A DNA stretch of 64,000 nt from Halorubrum xinjiangense (GCF_900102375.1 NZ_FNBO01000005.1:1-64000), one strand, 5' to 3'; counted from the stretch's first letter, positions 50,742 through 59,188 are shown. Translations and numbers: made by a program. The notes: generated by a model not told the origin, from the letters alone.

Positions 50742-51135
50742 GCTTATAGATGACGATGCGGTGGCGCGTGCCTGTGAGGCCGCTTTGCGGCCGAGCAGCA
50801 CGCGCGAGGGACGCGGCGACCGGAGCGAAGCGGAGGGAGCCGCGAGGCTGGGGAGGCGTGAGGTGCGGTTGCGGTGTGGGGCGGGACTCAAAGGGGCAGC
50901 CGCGAGGGCGGCGCAGGCGACGCAAGCACCGCAGGGAACGAGCGCAGCGAGTGACCGAGGAGCGCAGCGAGCGTGCGCCGTCCTCGCGGCTGGGGCTTTG
51001 GAGGTGTTCGCCGTCGATTCAGCAGCGACGATTTATAAGCGATCGGCTGGGGATCTGAAGGCGTTCGCTGTCGATCTACAGTCAGACATTTATAAGCGAG
51101 CGACTGCGGTTGTGGCGATGGTTACCGTAGTTCCG
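50742..51135 (+). repeat. Structured intergenic repeat, copy E
   Basis: Sense strand is plus. Hairpin 1: outer arms 50764-50771/50798-50805 (8 of 8), inner stem 50778-50783/50787-50792 with loop TTT and a sequence unlike the other copies. The long stem 50897-50915/50974-50992 has 18 Watson-Crick pairs and one G-U. Tail units follow with TTTATAAGCGATCGGCTGGG (51032-51051) and TTTATAAGCGAGCGACTGCG (51089-51108), the last decayed. No gene is seen in 50689-51170. Confidence 0.88.
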
Positions 51136-51170
51136 ACATCAATTATCATATATTCGACGTATCGAACTGA

Positions 51171-51869
51171 TTAATCGTCGCCGTCGACGTCGAGCGAGCG
51201 CTTCTCGCCGAGCTCCTGTTCGAGGCTGCCGCGCTCCCAGCTCCGGACCGCGTCGCCCTCGACCTCGGCGCGGAGCTTCTCCTCTAAGAGGTTCACCGCG
51301 ACGCTGTTCGCGCCCTCCGGGATGATCACGTCGGCGTGCTTCTTCGAGGGCTCGATGAACTGCTCGTGCATCGGCTTCACCGTCGAGAGGTACTGGTCGA
51401 TGACGCCTTCGAGGTCGCGGCCGCGCTCGATGACGTCCCGACGAATGCGCCGAAGAATGCGCACGTCCGCATCAGTCTCGACGAACAGCCGGAGATCCAT
51501 CATGTCGTTTATTTCCTCGTCGTACAGCGCCAGGATTCCCTCCAACACGATGACGTCGGTCGGCTCGACGGTGATGCGCTCGTCTTTCCGGTTGTGGATC
51601 TCGAAGTCGTACTGGGGCATCTCGACGGACTGCCCTTCGAGCAGCGCCTCCAAGTGCTCGCGGAGCAGCTCCCACTCGAACGCCGAGGGGTGGTCGTAGT
51701 TGACCTCCTGGCGTTCCTCGAAGTCGAGATGCGAGAGGTCCTGGTAGTAGTTGTCCAGCGGGATCCGGGTGACGCTGTCGCCGAGGTCGCGGGTGACGAG
51801 TCGAGAGACCGTCGTCTTCCCGGCGCCCGTCCCCCCCGCGATCCCGATCACGAACGAGGGAATTGCCAT
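51171..51869 (-). CDS. udk: Uridine kinase
   Basis: The 232-residue protein has the P-loop GIAGGTGAGKTT (residues 9-20) and the uridine-binding region PLDNYYQDLSHLDFEERQEV, then YDHPSAFEW, VIVLEGILAL and RILRRIRRDVIERGR, all typical of Udk in the P-loop kinase superfamily. It phosphorylates uridine or cytidine for nucleotide salvage. ATG 51869 begins directly before the P-loop. The C-terminus has an acidic tail. It ends just after repeat copy E, with a divergent CBS gene upstream. Confidence 0.95.
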   Translation of the reverse strand: MAIPSFVIGIAGGTGAGKTTVSRLVTRDLGDSVTRIPLDNYYQDLSHLDFEERQEVNYDHPSAFEWELLREHLEALLEGQSVEMPQYDFEIHNRKDERITVEPTDVIVLEGILALYDEEINDMMDLRLFVETDADVRILRRIRRDVIERGRDLEGVIDQYLSTVKPMHEQFIEPSKKHADVIIPEGANSVAVNLLEEKLRAEVEGDAVRSWERGSLEQELGEKRSLDVDGDD

Positions 51870-52052
51870 ATCGACGTTCGAACGTCGGAGGGTTTGAACG
51901 CTCCCTTTTGCGCTTCGCGCGCGGTCGCCGTGTCCGCGCCGTAGACGCGCCACTTCTCCCGTCGGCATGCGAACCGATCGCAAGGATAGGACCGGCGCGG
52001 ATAAAACGCTACCGGGGGCACCTTTTAGCCGGTCGGAGCGGATCCGACTCGT

Positions 52053-52787
52053 ATGCGAACAGACACCACGGTCCGTGACGTGATGCACCGCGAGTTCCTC
52101 GGCGTCAGCGAGTCGGACTCGCTCTCGGACGCGGCCGCGCTGCTGGTCGAGGAGGGAACGAACTGCCTGGTCGTCGTGCGCGGCGGCGAACCGGTCGGGC
52201 GTCTGGAGTCCCGCGACGCGCTCGACGCGCTGCTCTCCGCGACGGGCGTCGCCGGCGGTTCGGAGACGGAGACGGCCCCGACCGATCTCACCGTCGGCGA
52301 GGCGATGGGGCCGCCGCTGCCGACGGTCTCGCCGGACGACTCGCTCGCGGCGCTCGAAGAGCGACTCGTCGCGGAGGGGACCGACCGCGTGGTCGCCGTC
52401 GACGACGGCGAGGCGGTCGGCGTCGTCACGGACGGCGACGCGCTCGCGGCGGGCGCCCCGCGGAGCGGTGCCGGCGCCGACGGCTTTGGCGATGAGGGGG
52501 CGGCCAGCGACCCCCGATCGGACGGGACGGTGCTGTCGACCGCGGCCGCCGCGGACTCCGACGCGGAGCGGGGCGCCGAGGCGACGATGGACCCGGAGGC
52601 GACGGCGGAGCGCGTCGCGGGCGAGTCGCGGGACGAGCCGGCGGGGACAGACGGCGGCGCCGACCCGGTCGCGGAGGCGGCGAGCGGGGCCTCGACGCAG
52701 GGCGTCTGCGAGAACTGCGGCGCGCTCGTCCCCGACCTCGTCACCGCGAACGGGCAGGCCGTCTGCCCGAACTGCCGCGATATCTGA
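52053..52787 (+). CDS. CBS-domain protein with C-terminal zinc ribbon
   Basis: The 244-residue protein has two CBS repeats (about residues 5-62 and 80-135; VRDVMHREFLGVSESDSLSD, then PLPTVSPDDSLAALEERLV). A low-complexity acidic linker (about 140-215) leads to a C-terminal CENCGALVPDL and CPNCRDI zinc ribbon. CBS pairs bind adenine nucleotides and sense energy state. The ribbon may bind nucleic acid or protein. The TATA-like TTTTAG at 52022-52027 lies about 28 bp before the ATG. Confidence 0.9.
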   Translation: MRTDTTVRDVMHREFLGVSESDSLSDAAALLVEEGTNCLVVVRGGEPVGRLESRDALDALLSATGVAGGSETETAPTDLTVGEAMGPPLPTVSPDDSLAALEERLVAEGTDRVVAVDDGEAVGVVTDGDALAAGAPRSGAGADGFGDEGAASDPRSDGTVLSTAAAADSDAERGAEATMDPEATAERVAGESRDEPAGTDGGADPVAEAASGASTQGVCENCGALVPDLVTANGQAVCPNCRDI

Positions 52788-52853
52788 ACCGGCTTCGAAG
52801 CGGGCAACGCGCCGGCCGGCAGCCTCAACACGCCGCCGGCCGAAGGCGATCGC

Positions 52854-53444
52854 ATGGGCGAGACGGACGCGCGGATCGAGCCCGCGACGACCGACGACGT
52901 CGACGCGGTCACCGACACGTGGGTGGCGCTCGCGGCCGGCCAGCGCGAGCACGGGTCCACGCTCCGCGCCGAGGCGAACCGCGAGACCGTCCGCGAGTGG
53001 GTCGCGCAGTCGGTCGTCACCGGGGACCTGCTCGTCGCTCGCGATCCGGACACCCCGGCGGAGACCGACGGAGAAGCGAACGGCGACGAGACAGACGTCG
53101 TCGGCTTCGTCGGCTTCTCGCTCGAACGCGGCGACTACGAGCGCGACGCCGTCCGCGGCACCGTCAGCAACCTCTACGTGGCGCCTGACCGGCGCGGCGA
53201 GGGGATCGGCGCGGCGCTGCTCGACGCGGCCGAGCGCGCGCTTGCCGAGGCGGGCGCCGACCGCGTCGCGCTGGAGGCGCTCGCCGACAACGACCGCGCG
53301 AGAGCGTTCTACGCCGACCGCGGCTACGGTCGCCACCGCGTCGAACTGACGAAGTCGCTGCGCGACGAGGCTGACGACGGCCGCAACGATGAGAGCGACG
53401 GACCGACCGACGAAAGCGACGGACCGACCGACGAAAGCGACTGA
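52854..53444 (+). CDS. GNAT-family N-acetyltransferase
   Basis: The 196-residue protein has a GNAT domain (about residues 5-165) with the acetyl-CoA pyrophosphate loop NLYVAPDRRGEGIGAALLDA (R/Q-x-x-G-x-G/A type) and a C-terminal strand ARAFYADRGYG. The substrate is unknown. A short glutamate-rich insert sits near residue 65-80. The protein ends in ESDGPTDESDGPTDESD, encoded by a 21-bp tandem repeat in which a single G-to-T change creates the stop. Confidence 0.88.
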   Translation: MGETDARIEPATTDDVDAVTDTWVALAAGQREHGSTLRAEANRETVREWVAQSVVTGDLLVARDPDTPAETDGEANGDETDVVGFVGFSLERGDYERDAVRGTVSNLYVAPDRRGEGIGAALLDAAERALAEAGADRVALEALADNDRARAFYADRGYGRHRVELTKSLRDEADDGRNDESDGPTDESDGPTDESD

Positions 53445-53465
53445 CCGACCGACGAAAGCGACTGA
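53391..53465. repeat. 21-bp tandem repeats at the GNAT gene end
   Basis: Three to four units of ACCGACCGACGAAAGCGAC-type sequence run from the last codons into the intergenic space. The third unit carries T in place of G, forming the TGA stop, so the array also exists after the gene. Confidence 0.85.
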
Positions 53466-53526
53466 CTTCGGCCGGGTTCGCGGAAAGCGACACGCACACA
53501 TAGGAGGACCGAGTACGGCCGCACGC

Positions 53527-53600
53527 GCCAGGGGAGCATGGGTGGTTCATGCACTCGACTTGTAATCGAGACTTCCGGGGTTCAAATCCCTGCCCTGGCT
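53527..53600 (+). tRNA. tRNA-Thr (UGU)
   Basis: The 74-nt cloverleaf has acceptor GCCAGGG/CCCTGGC with discriminator U, D-arm GCAT/ATGC, anticodon stem CTCGA/TCGAG around CTTGTAA (anticodon UGU) and T-arm CGGGG/CCCTG around TTCAAAT. No intron or encoded CCA is seen. It follows the GNAT tandem repeats. No att-like duplication of its 3' end is seen nearby, unlike tRNA-Tyr. Confidence 0.95.
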
Positions 53601-53665
53601 CTGTGCCGCTCCGCGGTCACGGTTTCGCGGGTATTTCTTAAGTATCCCCGACGCCCACGCTAGGT

Positions 53666-53869
53666 ATGGACTCGTCGGACCGCGCGCTGCTCGGCGTCGC
53701 CGGAATCGTCGGGGCGCTCGTGCTGGCGATCGCGTTCGCCGCCGGCGCGCTCTTCGGCCTCGACGAGTCGGTCGCGCGGCCGCTCCGCCTCCTCGCGGTC
53801 GAACCACTCACGTGGATCGTGATCGCCGCGCTCGTCGTCGCGGTCGTGGGGAACGCCTACATCGAGTGA
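53666..53869 (+). CDS. Small two-helix membrane protein
   Basis: The 67-residue product has two hydrophobic helices (about residues 8-30 and 46-63): LLGVAGIVGALVLAIAFAAG and TWIVIAALVVAVVGNAYIE. It has no signal peptidase site or motif. Unknown function. CTTAAGTATCC (53637-53647) upstream gives a plausible promoter. It is short, but composition and start fit a real gene. Confidence 0.65.
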   Translation: MDSSDRALLGVAGIVGALVLAIAFAAGALFGLDESVARPLRLLAVEPLTWIVIAALVVAVVGNAYIE

Positions 53870-53907
53870 CGACGGTGGCGCGGGCACTGCTCCGGGAAGA
53901 GCCCCGC

Positions 53908-54327
53908 TCACCGCACGACCGTCACCGGTACCGGCGACCGCTGGAACACCGTCTTGGCCACGTTGCCCACGAACAGGCGGTCCGCGAGCGACCCGCTGTG
54001 AGTGCCCAACACGACGACGTCGAACCCCTCGGCGTGATCGATGATCTGCCGCGCGGGCCGACCGACCTCGACGATCGTCTCGATCGTCGCGTCGTACTCG
54101 GCGGCGATCTCGCGTGCCCGTTCGAGCACCGGCTCGGCGGCCTCGGGGATACCGCCCTCCCCGGTGTCCGACAGGGCGACCCCCGTGGCCTGTCCCATCA
54201 TCGGCGACGCGCCGCCGACGACGTGTAACACAGTCATCTCGGCGTCGGGGTGGCCGTCGAGCGCGTACCGGAGCGCGCGCTCGGAGAGGTCTGAGCCGTC
54301 CATCGCGACGAGTACGCGCTCTATCAT
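53908..54327 (-). CDS. Universal stress protein, UspA family
   Basis: The 139-residue protein has the Usp fold: IERVLVAMDGSDLSERALRY at the start, TVLHVV, and VVVLGTHSGSLADRLFVGNV, then AKTVFQRSPVPVTVVR with the ATP-binding G-x2-G and serine positions partly present. The central insert (about 45-65) is rich in G and M. ATG 54327 starts the first strand; longer frames lead into a non-protein-like stretch. Confidence 0.92.
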   Translation of the reverse strand: MIERVLVAMDGSDLSERALRYALDGHPDAEMTVLHVVGGASPMMGQATGVALSDTGEGGIPEAAEPVLERAREIAAEYDATIETIVEVGRPARQIIDHAEGFDVVVLGTHSGSLADRLFVGNVAKTVFQRSPVPVTVVR

Positions 54328-54398
54328 AGTGGCTGTAGGCGCCGTCACCTGATAAACGCCCGTGGTGTCCGGGGCGAACTGGTCGATCTCTCCCGCTC

Positions 54399-54911
54399 TC
54401 AGCCGTCGACGTCCTCGATCGCTCGCACGAGCGCCTCGAGCGCGCGGTCGGCCGCCCCGCGCTTGACCCCGTCGCGGTCGCCGTCGAGGACCGCGCACTC
54501 GGCCCGCACGAACGACTCCCCGGTGCCCCACGGTGCGGCGTGCGCGACGCCGAACCAGACGAGCCCGACCGGCTTCTCGTCGGTGCCGCCGGTCGGCCCC
54601 GCGATGCCCGTCGTCGCGACCGCCCAGTCCGCGTCCGCCCGGTCGCGCGCGCCCGCCGCCATCTCGCGGACCACCGGCTCGCTCACGGCGCCGTGCGCGT
54701 CGAGCGACTCTCGGGAGACGCCGAGCAGCTCGCGCTTAGCGTCGTACGTGTACGTCACGAACCCGCGGTCGAAGTAGGCGCTCGCGCCGGGCACGTCCGT
54801 CACCCGCGACCCGACAAGCCCGCCCGTGAGCGACTCCGCGGTCGCGAGCGTCTCGTCGCGGTCGCCGAGGAGCTCGTTCAGGCGCTCCGCGGGGTCCGTC
54901 GCGTCTTCCAT
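54399..54911 (-). CDS. pncC: Nicotinamide-nucleotide amidase (CinA C-terminal type)
   Basis: The 170-residue protein is the stand-alone CinA C-terminal domain: TLATAESLTGGLVGSRVTDV near residue 20-39, then GFVTYTYDAKRELLGVSRES and VATTGIAGPTGGTDEKPVGL, with the conserved Ser/Thr-Gly patterns. It deamidates NMN to NaMN in NAD salvage. The length matches single-domain PncC proteins. The divergent methyltransferase gene starts about 60 bp away. Confidence 0.92.
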   Translation of the reverse strand: MEDATDPAERLNELLGDRDETLATAESLTGGLVGSRVTDVPGASAYFDRGFVTYTYDAKRELLGVSRESLDAHGAVSEPVVREMAAGARDRADADWAVATTGIAGPTGGTDEKPVGLVWFGVAHAAPWGTGESFVRAECAVLDGDRDGVKRGAADRALEALVRAIEDVDG

Positions 54912-54971
54912 GCTTCGCACTCCGAGCGGTGCGCCCCTGAGGTTTACGCCCGGCCGCGCCGAAAGGCGACC

Positions 54972-55643
54972 GTGACCGACACCGACTGGGACGAGCGCTT
55001 CGCGTCGGGCGAGTACCCGCGAGCGCCGGCGCCGTCCCCCGTGCTTCGCGCCTACGAGCCGTCGCTGCCCGACGGCCGCGCGCTCGACGTCGCCGCGGGC
55101 ACCGGCCGCAACGCGGTGTTCCTCGCGGACCGCGGCTACGACGTCGACGCGCTCGACGCCTCGGCGGAGGGCCTCCGGATCGTCCGCGAGCGCGCCGCGG
55201 AGCGCGGGATCGGCGACCGGATCGAGACGGTTCAGGGGGACGCCTCGACGTACGGGTTCCCGACGGAGGCGTACGACCTCGTCACGATGAGCTACTTCCA
55301 CACGCTGGACCGGTTCGCGGACCTCGTCGAGTCGCTCGCGCCGGGCGGGTACCTGTTCGTGGAGGGCCACCTGCGGTCGGCCGAGCCGTCGCCGTCGGGG
55401 CCGAGCGACGACCGGTACCGCTTCGCAGCGAACGAACTGCTCCGCGCCGGACTGGGGCTGAGCGTGCGCTACTACGACGAGACGACGGCGGAACGCCCGG
55501 GCGACCGCCGGCGCGCCACCGCGCGGCTGCTCGCGCGGAAGTCGACCGGCGGCCGCCAGTCGTATCCGGAACGCCCCGACGCCCCGGACCGGTGGCCGAG
55601 CGACGAGAGCGAACCCGCCGCGGCGAGCGACCGGAACGCGTGA
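54972..55643 (+). CDS. Class I SAM-dependent methyltransferase (TehB-like)
   Basis: The 223-residue protein starts at GTG 54972 with TDTDWDERFASGEYPRAPAP, like TehB-type methyltransferases. It has the SAM motif I LDVAAGTGRNAVFLADRGYD, acidic motif II (VDALDAS) and YDLVTMSYFHTLDR. The C-terminus is a low-complexity acidic tail. The methyl acceptor is unknown. Its TGA overlaps the GTG of the next gene by 4 bp, so the two form an operon. Confidence 0.85.
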   Translation: MTDTDWDERFASGEYPRAPAPSPVLRAYEPSLPDGRALDVAAGTGRNAVFLADRGYDVDALDASAEGLRIVRERAAERGIGDRIETVQGDASTYGFPTEAYDLVTMSYFHTLDRFADLVESLAPGGYLFVEGHLRSAEPSPSGPSDDRYRFAANELLRAGLGLSVRYYDETTAERPGDRRRATARLLARKSTGGRQSYPERPDAPDRWPSDESEPAAASDRNA

Positions 55644-56272
55644 CCGACGACGGCTCCGCGTCGCCCGCGGCGGTCCTCCGGTCGCTCGTGGCGCGCGCCG
55701 TCGACGCCGACCCAGCGACCCTCGCCGGACGCGTCGAAGTCGTCGAACGGGGGAGCGAGTCGGCGGGCGACGGCGCGGCCGGGAGCGACGCCGCGACCCC
55801 CGCGGGACGCCTCGCGGAACTCGTCGGCGCGGCCGACAGCGTCGTCGCCGTCGTCCCGCGGTTCGACGCCGACCTCGCCCGGCGACTGAACGCGACGCTG
55901 GCGGGAGACGACCCGGCGGACGAGGAGAGCGACGCAGAACTCGATGCGGACGAGGAAAGCGACGCCGAACCCGACCCGAACGCCCCGCGAGAGGTCCGCG
56001 TCGTGTTCACCGACTCCGCGGCCGACCGCCTCTCCAGACCGACGGGGCCGGTCGTCAGGCGCGCGCTCGCCGACCGCGGCGTCGACGCCTACCGCCACGC
56101 AGGCGAGTCGCCGGTGGCGCTGGCCCTCGCGGACGACCGCGCGGTCGTCGGACTGACCGACGAGGGCGGGGTCGCCGCGCTGCTGTGGACGGACGACCCG
56201 GCGGTCCGCGAGTGGGCGGCCGCGACCTGTCGGCGCTACCTCGAGGGCGCCGAGTCCGTGGGCGACGGCTGA
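55640..56272 (+). CDS. Protein with FilR1-like sensor domain, no DNA-binding domain seen
   Basis: The 210-residue protein starts with GTG overlapping the previous stop. Its C-terminal part (about residues 115-200: VVFTDSAADRLSRPTG, then ALADDRAVVGLTDEGGVAAL and LWTDDPAVREWAAAT) resembles the effector-sensing middle domain found in FilR1-like haloarchaeal regulators. The N-terminus lacks a clear winged helix and contains a D/E-rich low-complexity part (about 93-112). It may act as a regulator partner, but this is inference. Confidence 0.7.
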   Translation: MTDDGSASPAAVLRSLVARAVDADPATLAGRVEVVERGSESAGDGAAGSDAATPAGRLAELVGAADSVVAVVPRFDADLARRLNATLAGDDPADEESDAELDADEESDAEPDPNAPREVRVVFTDSAADRLSRPTGPVVRRALADRGVDAYRHAGESPVALALADDRAVVGLTDEGGVAALLWTDDPAVREWAAATCRRYLEGAESVGDG

Positions 56273-56339
56273 CCGGAACTCTTTCCGACCGACTGCCTGT
56301 CCCCCGTCCGCTTTTGAGGGTCGGCGTCGAAGGGCGCGT

Positions 56340-56621
56340 ATGAAAGCGTTACTGCTGTTGGTGGCCGGAATCGGCGGACTGCTCGAAGCCGTCGCGCCGC
56401 GGCGCGCCGTCGCCCTCTGGACGCGCGCGCTCTACCGGAACGCCGGCGAGGCCGAGCCGCGCGAGTGGGTGTACACGGCCGCGAAGGCCGAAGGCGCGCT
56501 GGTGGCGGTGGGCGCGCTCGTGGGCCTGTTCCGCCTCGCGACCGCTGAAGACGAGACCGCGGACGCTGAGGCCACGGCCGTCGAGGAGACCACCGCGAAC
56601 GGGCGCGACGGCGGGGAGTGA
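56340..56621 (+). CDS. Small membrane-associated haloarchaeal protein
   Basis: The 93-residue protein has MKALLLLVAGIGGLLEAVAP (hydrophobic start), a basic centre and a second hydrophobic segment GALVAVGALVGLFRLAT (about residues 51-67), then a T/E-rich acidic tail. It has no known family. Its ATG follows a 67-bp gap after the previous gene. Confidence 0.7.
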   Translation: MKALLLLVAGIGGLLEAVAPRRAVALWTRALYRNAGEAEPREWVYTAAKAEGALVAVGALVGLFRLATAEDETADAEATAVEETTANGRDGGE

Positions 56622-56689
56622 TCCGGTGCCCCGCCCGCGAGGGCGGGCCGACCCGAACGTATATCTGACGGCTCTCGGTACGACATCGT

Positions 56690-57871
56690 ATGACGGGGCC
56701 TCACGCGGACCCCACGTCGGCGGACGCGTCGACGGTTCGCGTCCTCCACGTCGACGACGATCAGGCCTTCCTCGATCTCACCGCGACCTTCCTCGAACGG
56801 ATCGACGAGTCGCTGGCGGTGCGGTCCGAGACGGACGTCGACGCGGCGCTCGAAACGCTGGAGTCGGCACCGATCGACTGTGTCGTCTCCGACTACGACA
56901 TGCCCGGGACGAACGGACTGACGCTCCTCCAGCGGGTCCGCGACCGCGGCGTCGAGGTCCCCTTCGTGCTGTTCACGGGCAAGGGGAGCGAGGAGATCGC
57001 GAGCGAGGCCATCTCGGCGGGCGCCACCGATTACATCCAGAAGCGCGCCGGCAACAACCAGTACGAGGTGCTGGCCAACCGGGTGCGCAACGCGGTCGAC
57101 CAGCACCGGTCGCGGGTCGCGCTCGCCGCAAGCGAGGAGCGGCTCTCGCGGTTCATCGACCAGTCGCCGCTGGGGACGATCGAGTACGACGACGAGTTCC
57201 GGATCGTCGGGGTGAACCCCGCCGCCGAAGAGATCCTCGGCTACGAGGAGTCGGAACTGACCGGCGGGACGTGGCTCCCGTTCGTGCCCGAACAGGAACA
57301 CCAGCACGTGGCGGCGCTCGAACGCGACCTCCTCTCGAACAAGGGCGGGTTCCAGAGCGTCAACGAGAACGTCCGCAGCGACGGCGAGCGGATCCGCTGC
57401 GCGTGGCACAATCAGGTGGTGACCGGCGACGACGGAACGGTCATCGGCGTCTTCTCGCAGTTCGAAGACGTCACCGAGGCGGAGGCCCGGAAACGCGAGA
57501 TAGAGCGGACGAACGCCGTGCTGTCGACCGCGCTCGACGCGCTGCCCGTCGGAATGCTCGTCGAGGACGCCGACCGTGAGGTCATCCGGGTGAACGAGCG
57601 GTTGTACGACCTGTTCGACCTCGATGGCGACCCGGAGACCGCCGCCGGCCGCGACTGCGAGGCGCTCGCCCTCGAACTGAGCGAGGAGTTCGCCGACCCG
57701 CAGGGGTTCGTCGAGCGGATCGAGACGATAGTCGCGGCGCGACGTCCGGTGGAGGACGAGCGGCTCGCGCTCGCGGACGGGACCACGCTGGTTCGGACCT
57801 ACCGGCCGATCGACCTGCCGGACGGGGACGGTCACCTGTGGGCGTACCGGCGGACGCGCCGACCGAACTGA
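56690..57871 (+). CDS. Response-regulator/PAS-PAS signalling protein without kinase domain
   Basis: The 393-residue protein has a receiver domain (about residues 16-130) with the phospho-acceptor Asp in VVSDYDMPG and the acidic pocket VDDD. A PAS domain (about 145-270: LSRFIDQSPLGTIEYDDEFR) and a second PAS (about 275-390: LSTALDALPVGMLVEDADRE) follow. There is no HATPase domain, so it would need another protein for output. Haloarchaea have many such REC-PAS proteins. The region before ATG has ACGTATATCTG (56657-56667), promoter-like. Confidence 0.88.
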   Translation: MTGPHADPTSADASTVRVLHVDDDQAFLDLTATFLERIDESLAVRSETDVDAALETLESAPIDCVVSDYDMPGTNGLTLLQRVRDRGVEVPFVLFTGKGSEEIASEAISAGATDYIQKRAGNNQYEVLANRVRNAVDQHRSRVALAASEERLSRFIDQSPLGTIEYDDEFRIVGVNPAAEEILGYEESELTGGTWLPFVPEQEHQHVAALERDLLSNKGGFQSVNENVRSDGERIRCAWHNQVVTGDDGTVIGVFSQFEDVTEAEARKREIERTNAVLSTALDALPVGMLVEDADREVIRVNERLYDLFDLDGDPETAAGRDCEALALELSEEFADPQGFVERIETIVAARRPVEDERLALADGTTLVRTYRPIDLPDGDGHLWAYRRTRRPN

Positions 57872-57936
57872 GGCGACGCCGCGCGGCGGGGGACGACGGA
57901 GCGCGGGTGTCACGGTCGGCTCAGTCGTTCGCGGAG

Positions 57937-58575
57937 TCAGTCGTTCGCGGAGTCGGCCTCGGCGCTCTCGAACGACCGCTTCTCGGGCCGGTCGCCGGTC
58001 AACAGGACGTGGCAGTCGCGACAGCGGGCCTCGTAGGACTCCTCGGCGCCGACGAGGATCGTCGGGTCGTCGACGTGGGCGGGCTCGCCCTCGATGAGCC
58101 GCTGGTTCCGGGAGGCGGGCTCGCCGCAGACCGAGCAGATGGCCTGTAGCTTGTCGACGTACTCGGCGGTCGCCATGAGCTGCGGGAGCGGATCGAATGG
58201 CTCGCCGCGGAACGTCTGGTCGGTGCCCGAGACGATCACGCGGCTGCCGCGGTCCGCGAGGGCGTTACAGACCTCGATGAGCGCGTTAGAGAAGAAGTTC
58301 GCCTCGTCGATCGCGACGACCTCGGCGGGGTCGTCGTCGAGGATTTCGAGCGGGCCGTCGCCCTCGTTGTCGACGACGGTCGCCTCCCACTGGCGGCCCG
58401 TGTGGCTCCCGATCGTCGCCTCGCCGTAGCGGTCGTCGATGGCGGGCGTGTAGACGGCGACCGACTGGCCCGCGATCTCGGACCGCCGGAGGCGGCGGAG
58501 CAGCTCCTCGGTTTTCCCAGAGAACATCGACCCCGAAATGACCTCGATCCACCCGGATCGAGTGATGGCGTGCAT
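57937..58575 (-). CDS. tdk: Thymidine kinase, type II
   Basis: The 212-residue enzyme has the P-loop GSMFSGKTEE (residues 15-24), Walker B-like VVAIDEANFF, the lasso region and a zinc site CSVCGE with CRDCH. This is the family II, tetrameric thymidine kinase. It phosphorylates thymidine in pyrimidine salvage, complementing uridine kinase at 51171. The C-terminal tail is acidic. ATG 58575 leads directly into a typical MHAITRSGWIEVISGSMFSG start. Confidence 0.95.
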   Translation of the reverse strand: MHAITRSGWIEVISGSMFSGKTEELLRRLRRSEIAGQSVAVYTPAIDDRYGEATIGSHTGRQWEATVVDNEGDGPLEILDDDPAEVVAIDEANFFSNALIEVCNALADRGSRVIVSGTDQTFRGEPFDPLPQLMATAEYVDKLQAICSVCGEPASRNQRLIEGEPAHVDDPTILVGAEESYEARCRDCHVLLTGDRPEKRSFESAEADSAND

Positions 58576-58655
58576 ACCCGATCGGGCCGGAGCCAGCGAC
58601 TAAACCGTTTCTCTCCCGGCGGACGGTCGACGGCGCGACGCCCACCGACGCGGAG

Positions 58656-59111
58656 TCAGATCCCGGTCGCGACCGCGACCGCGACGGCGGCGACGAGGAC
58701 GTACGTCGCCGCGGAGACCGCCCAGTCGCGCCGGATCGGACCGAGCCGCTGGCGCGGGAGCCCGGACGCACGCGGCAGCGGGACGAGCGCGAAGAAGCCG
58801 ACCATCAGCGCGACCATCGCGTGGCCCGCGACCACCAGCGCGACGGCGGTCCCGACGCCGAGTACCGCCTGGATCCCCGAAAAGAGGCCGACGAACAACA
58901 GCCCCGAGCCGCCGCCGGCGACGTAGTGGACCCACGTCGCCAGCCGCTCGGACGCGTCGTCGACCGGGGCGTCCGTGAGCACGCTCGCGGCGACCTTCGG
59001 CGCCGTCTCTCCCTCGGGGAGCCGCGCCATCACCGGGTCCATCGCCAGCGTCGCGACGAGTCCGACGACCGGGCCCAGCGCGAGCCCGGCGAGCAGCGAG
59101 AGCGTCGTCAT
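58656..59111 (-). CDS. Haloarchaeal membrane protein
   Basis: From ATG 59111 the protein has 151 residues and about four membrane helices (near residues 3-24, 63-83, 88-109 and 126-148). It carries MDPVMARLPEGETAPKVAAS and WVHYVAGGGSGLLFVGLFSG between helices 1 and 2-3. A longer start (59141) adds ten residues. No characterised family is recognised. It converges with thymidine kinase and lies downstream of the amidohydrolase on the same strand. Confidence 0.7.
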   Translation of the reverse strand: MTTLSLLAGLALGPVVGLVATLAMDPVMARLPEGETAPKVAASVLTDAPVDDASERLATWVHYVAGGGSGLLFVGLFSGIQAVLGVGTAVALVVAGHAMVALMVGFFALVPLPRASGLPRQRLGPIRRDWAVSAATYVLVAAVAVAVATGI

Positions 59112-59188
59112 GAGAGAGGAGAAGAGCGGGAGCGGTTTCACTCCGTCGACGGGGGAAATCGGTCGGGAGGTCCCGGACTCGCGACGAC

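Noticed and set aside
53527-53600. tRNA-Thr as an integration site
   Set aside because: No duplicate of its 3' end, integrase or composition break is seen on either side.
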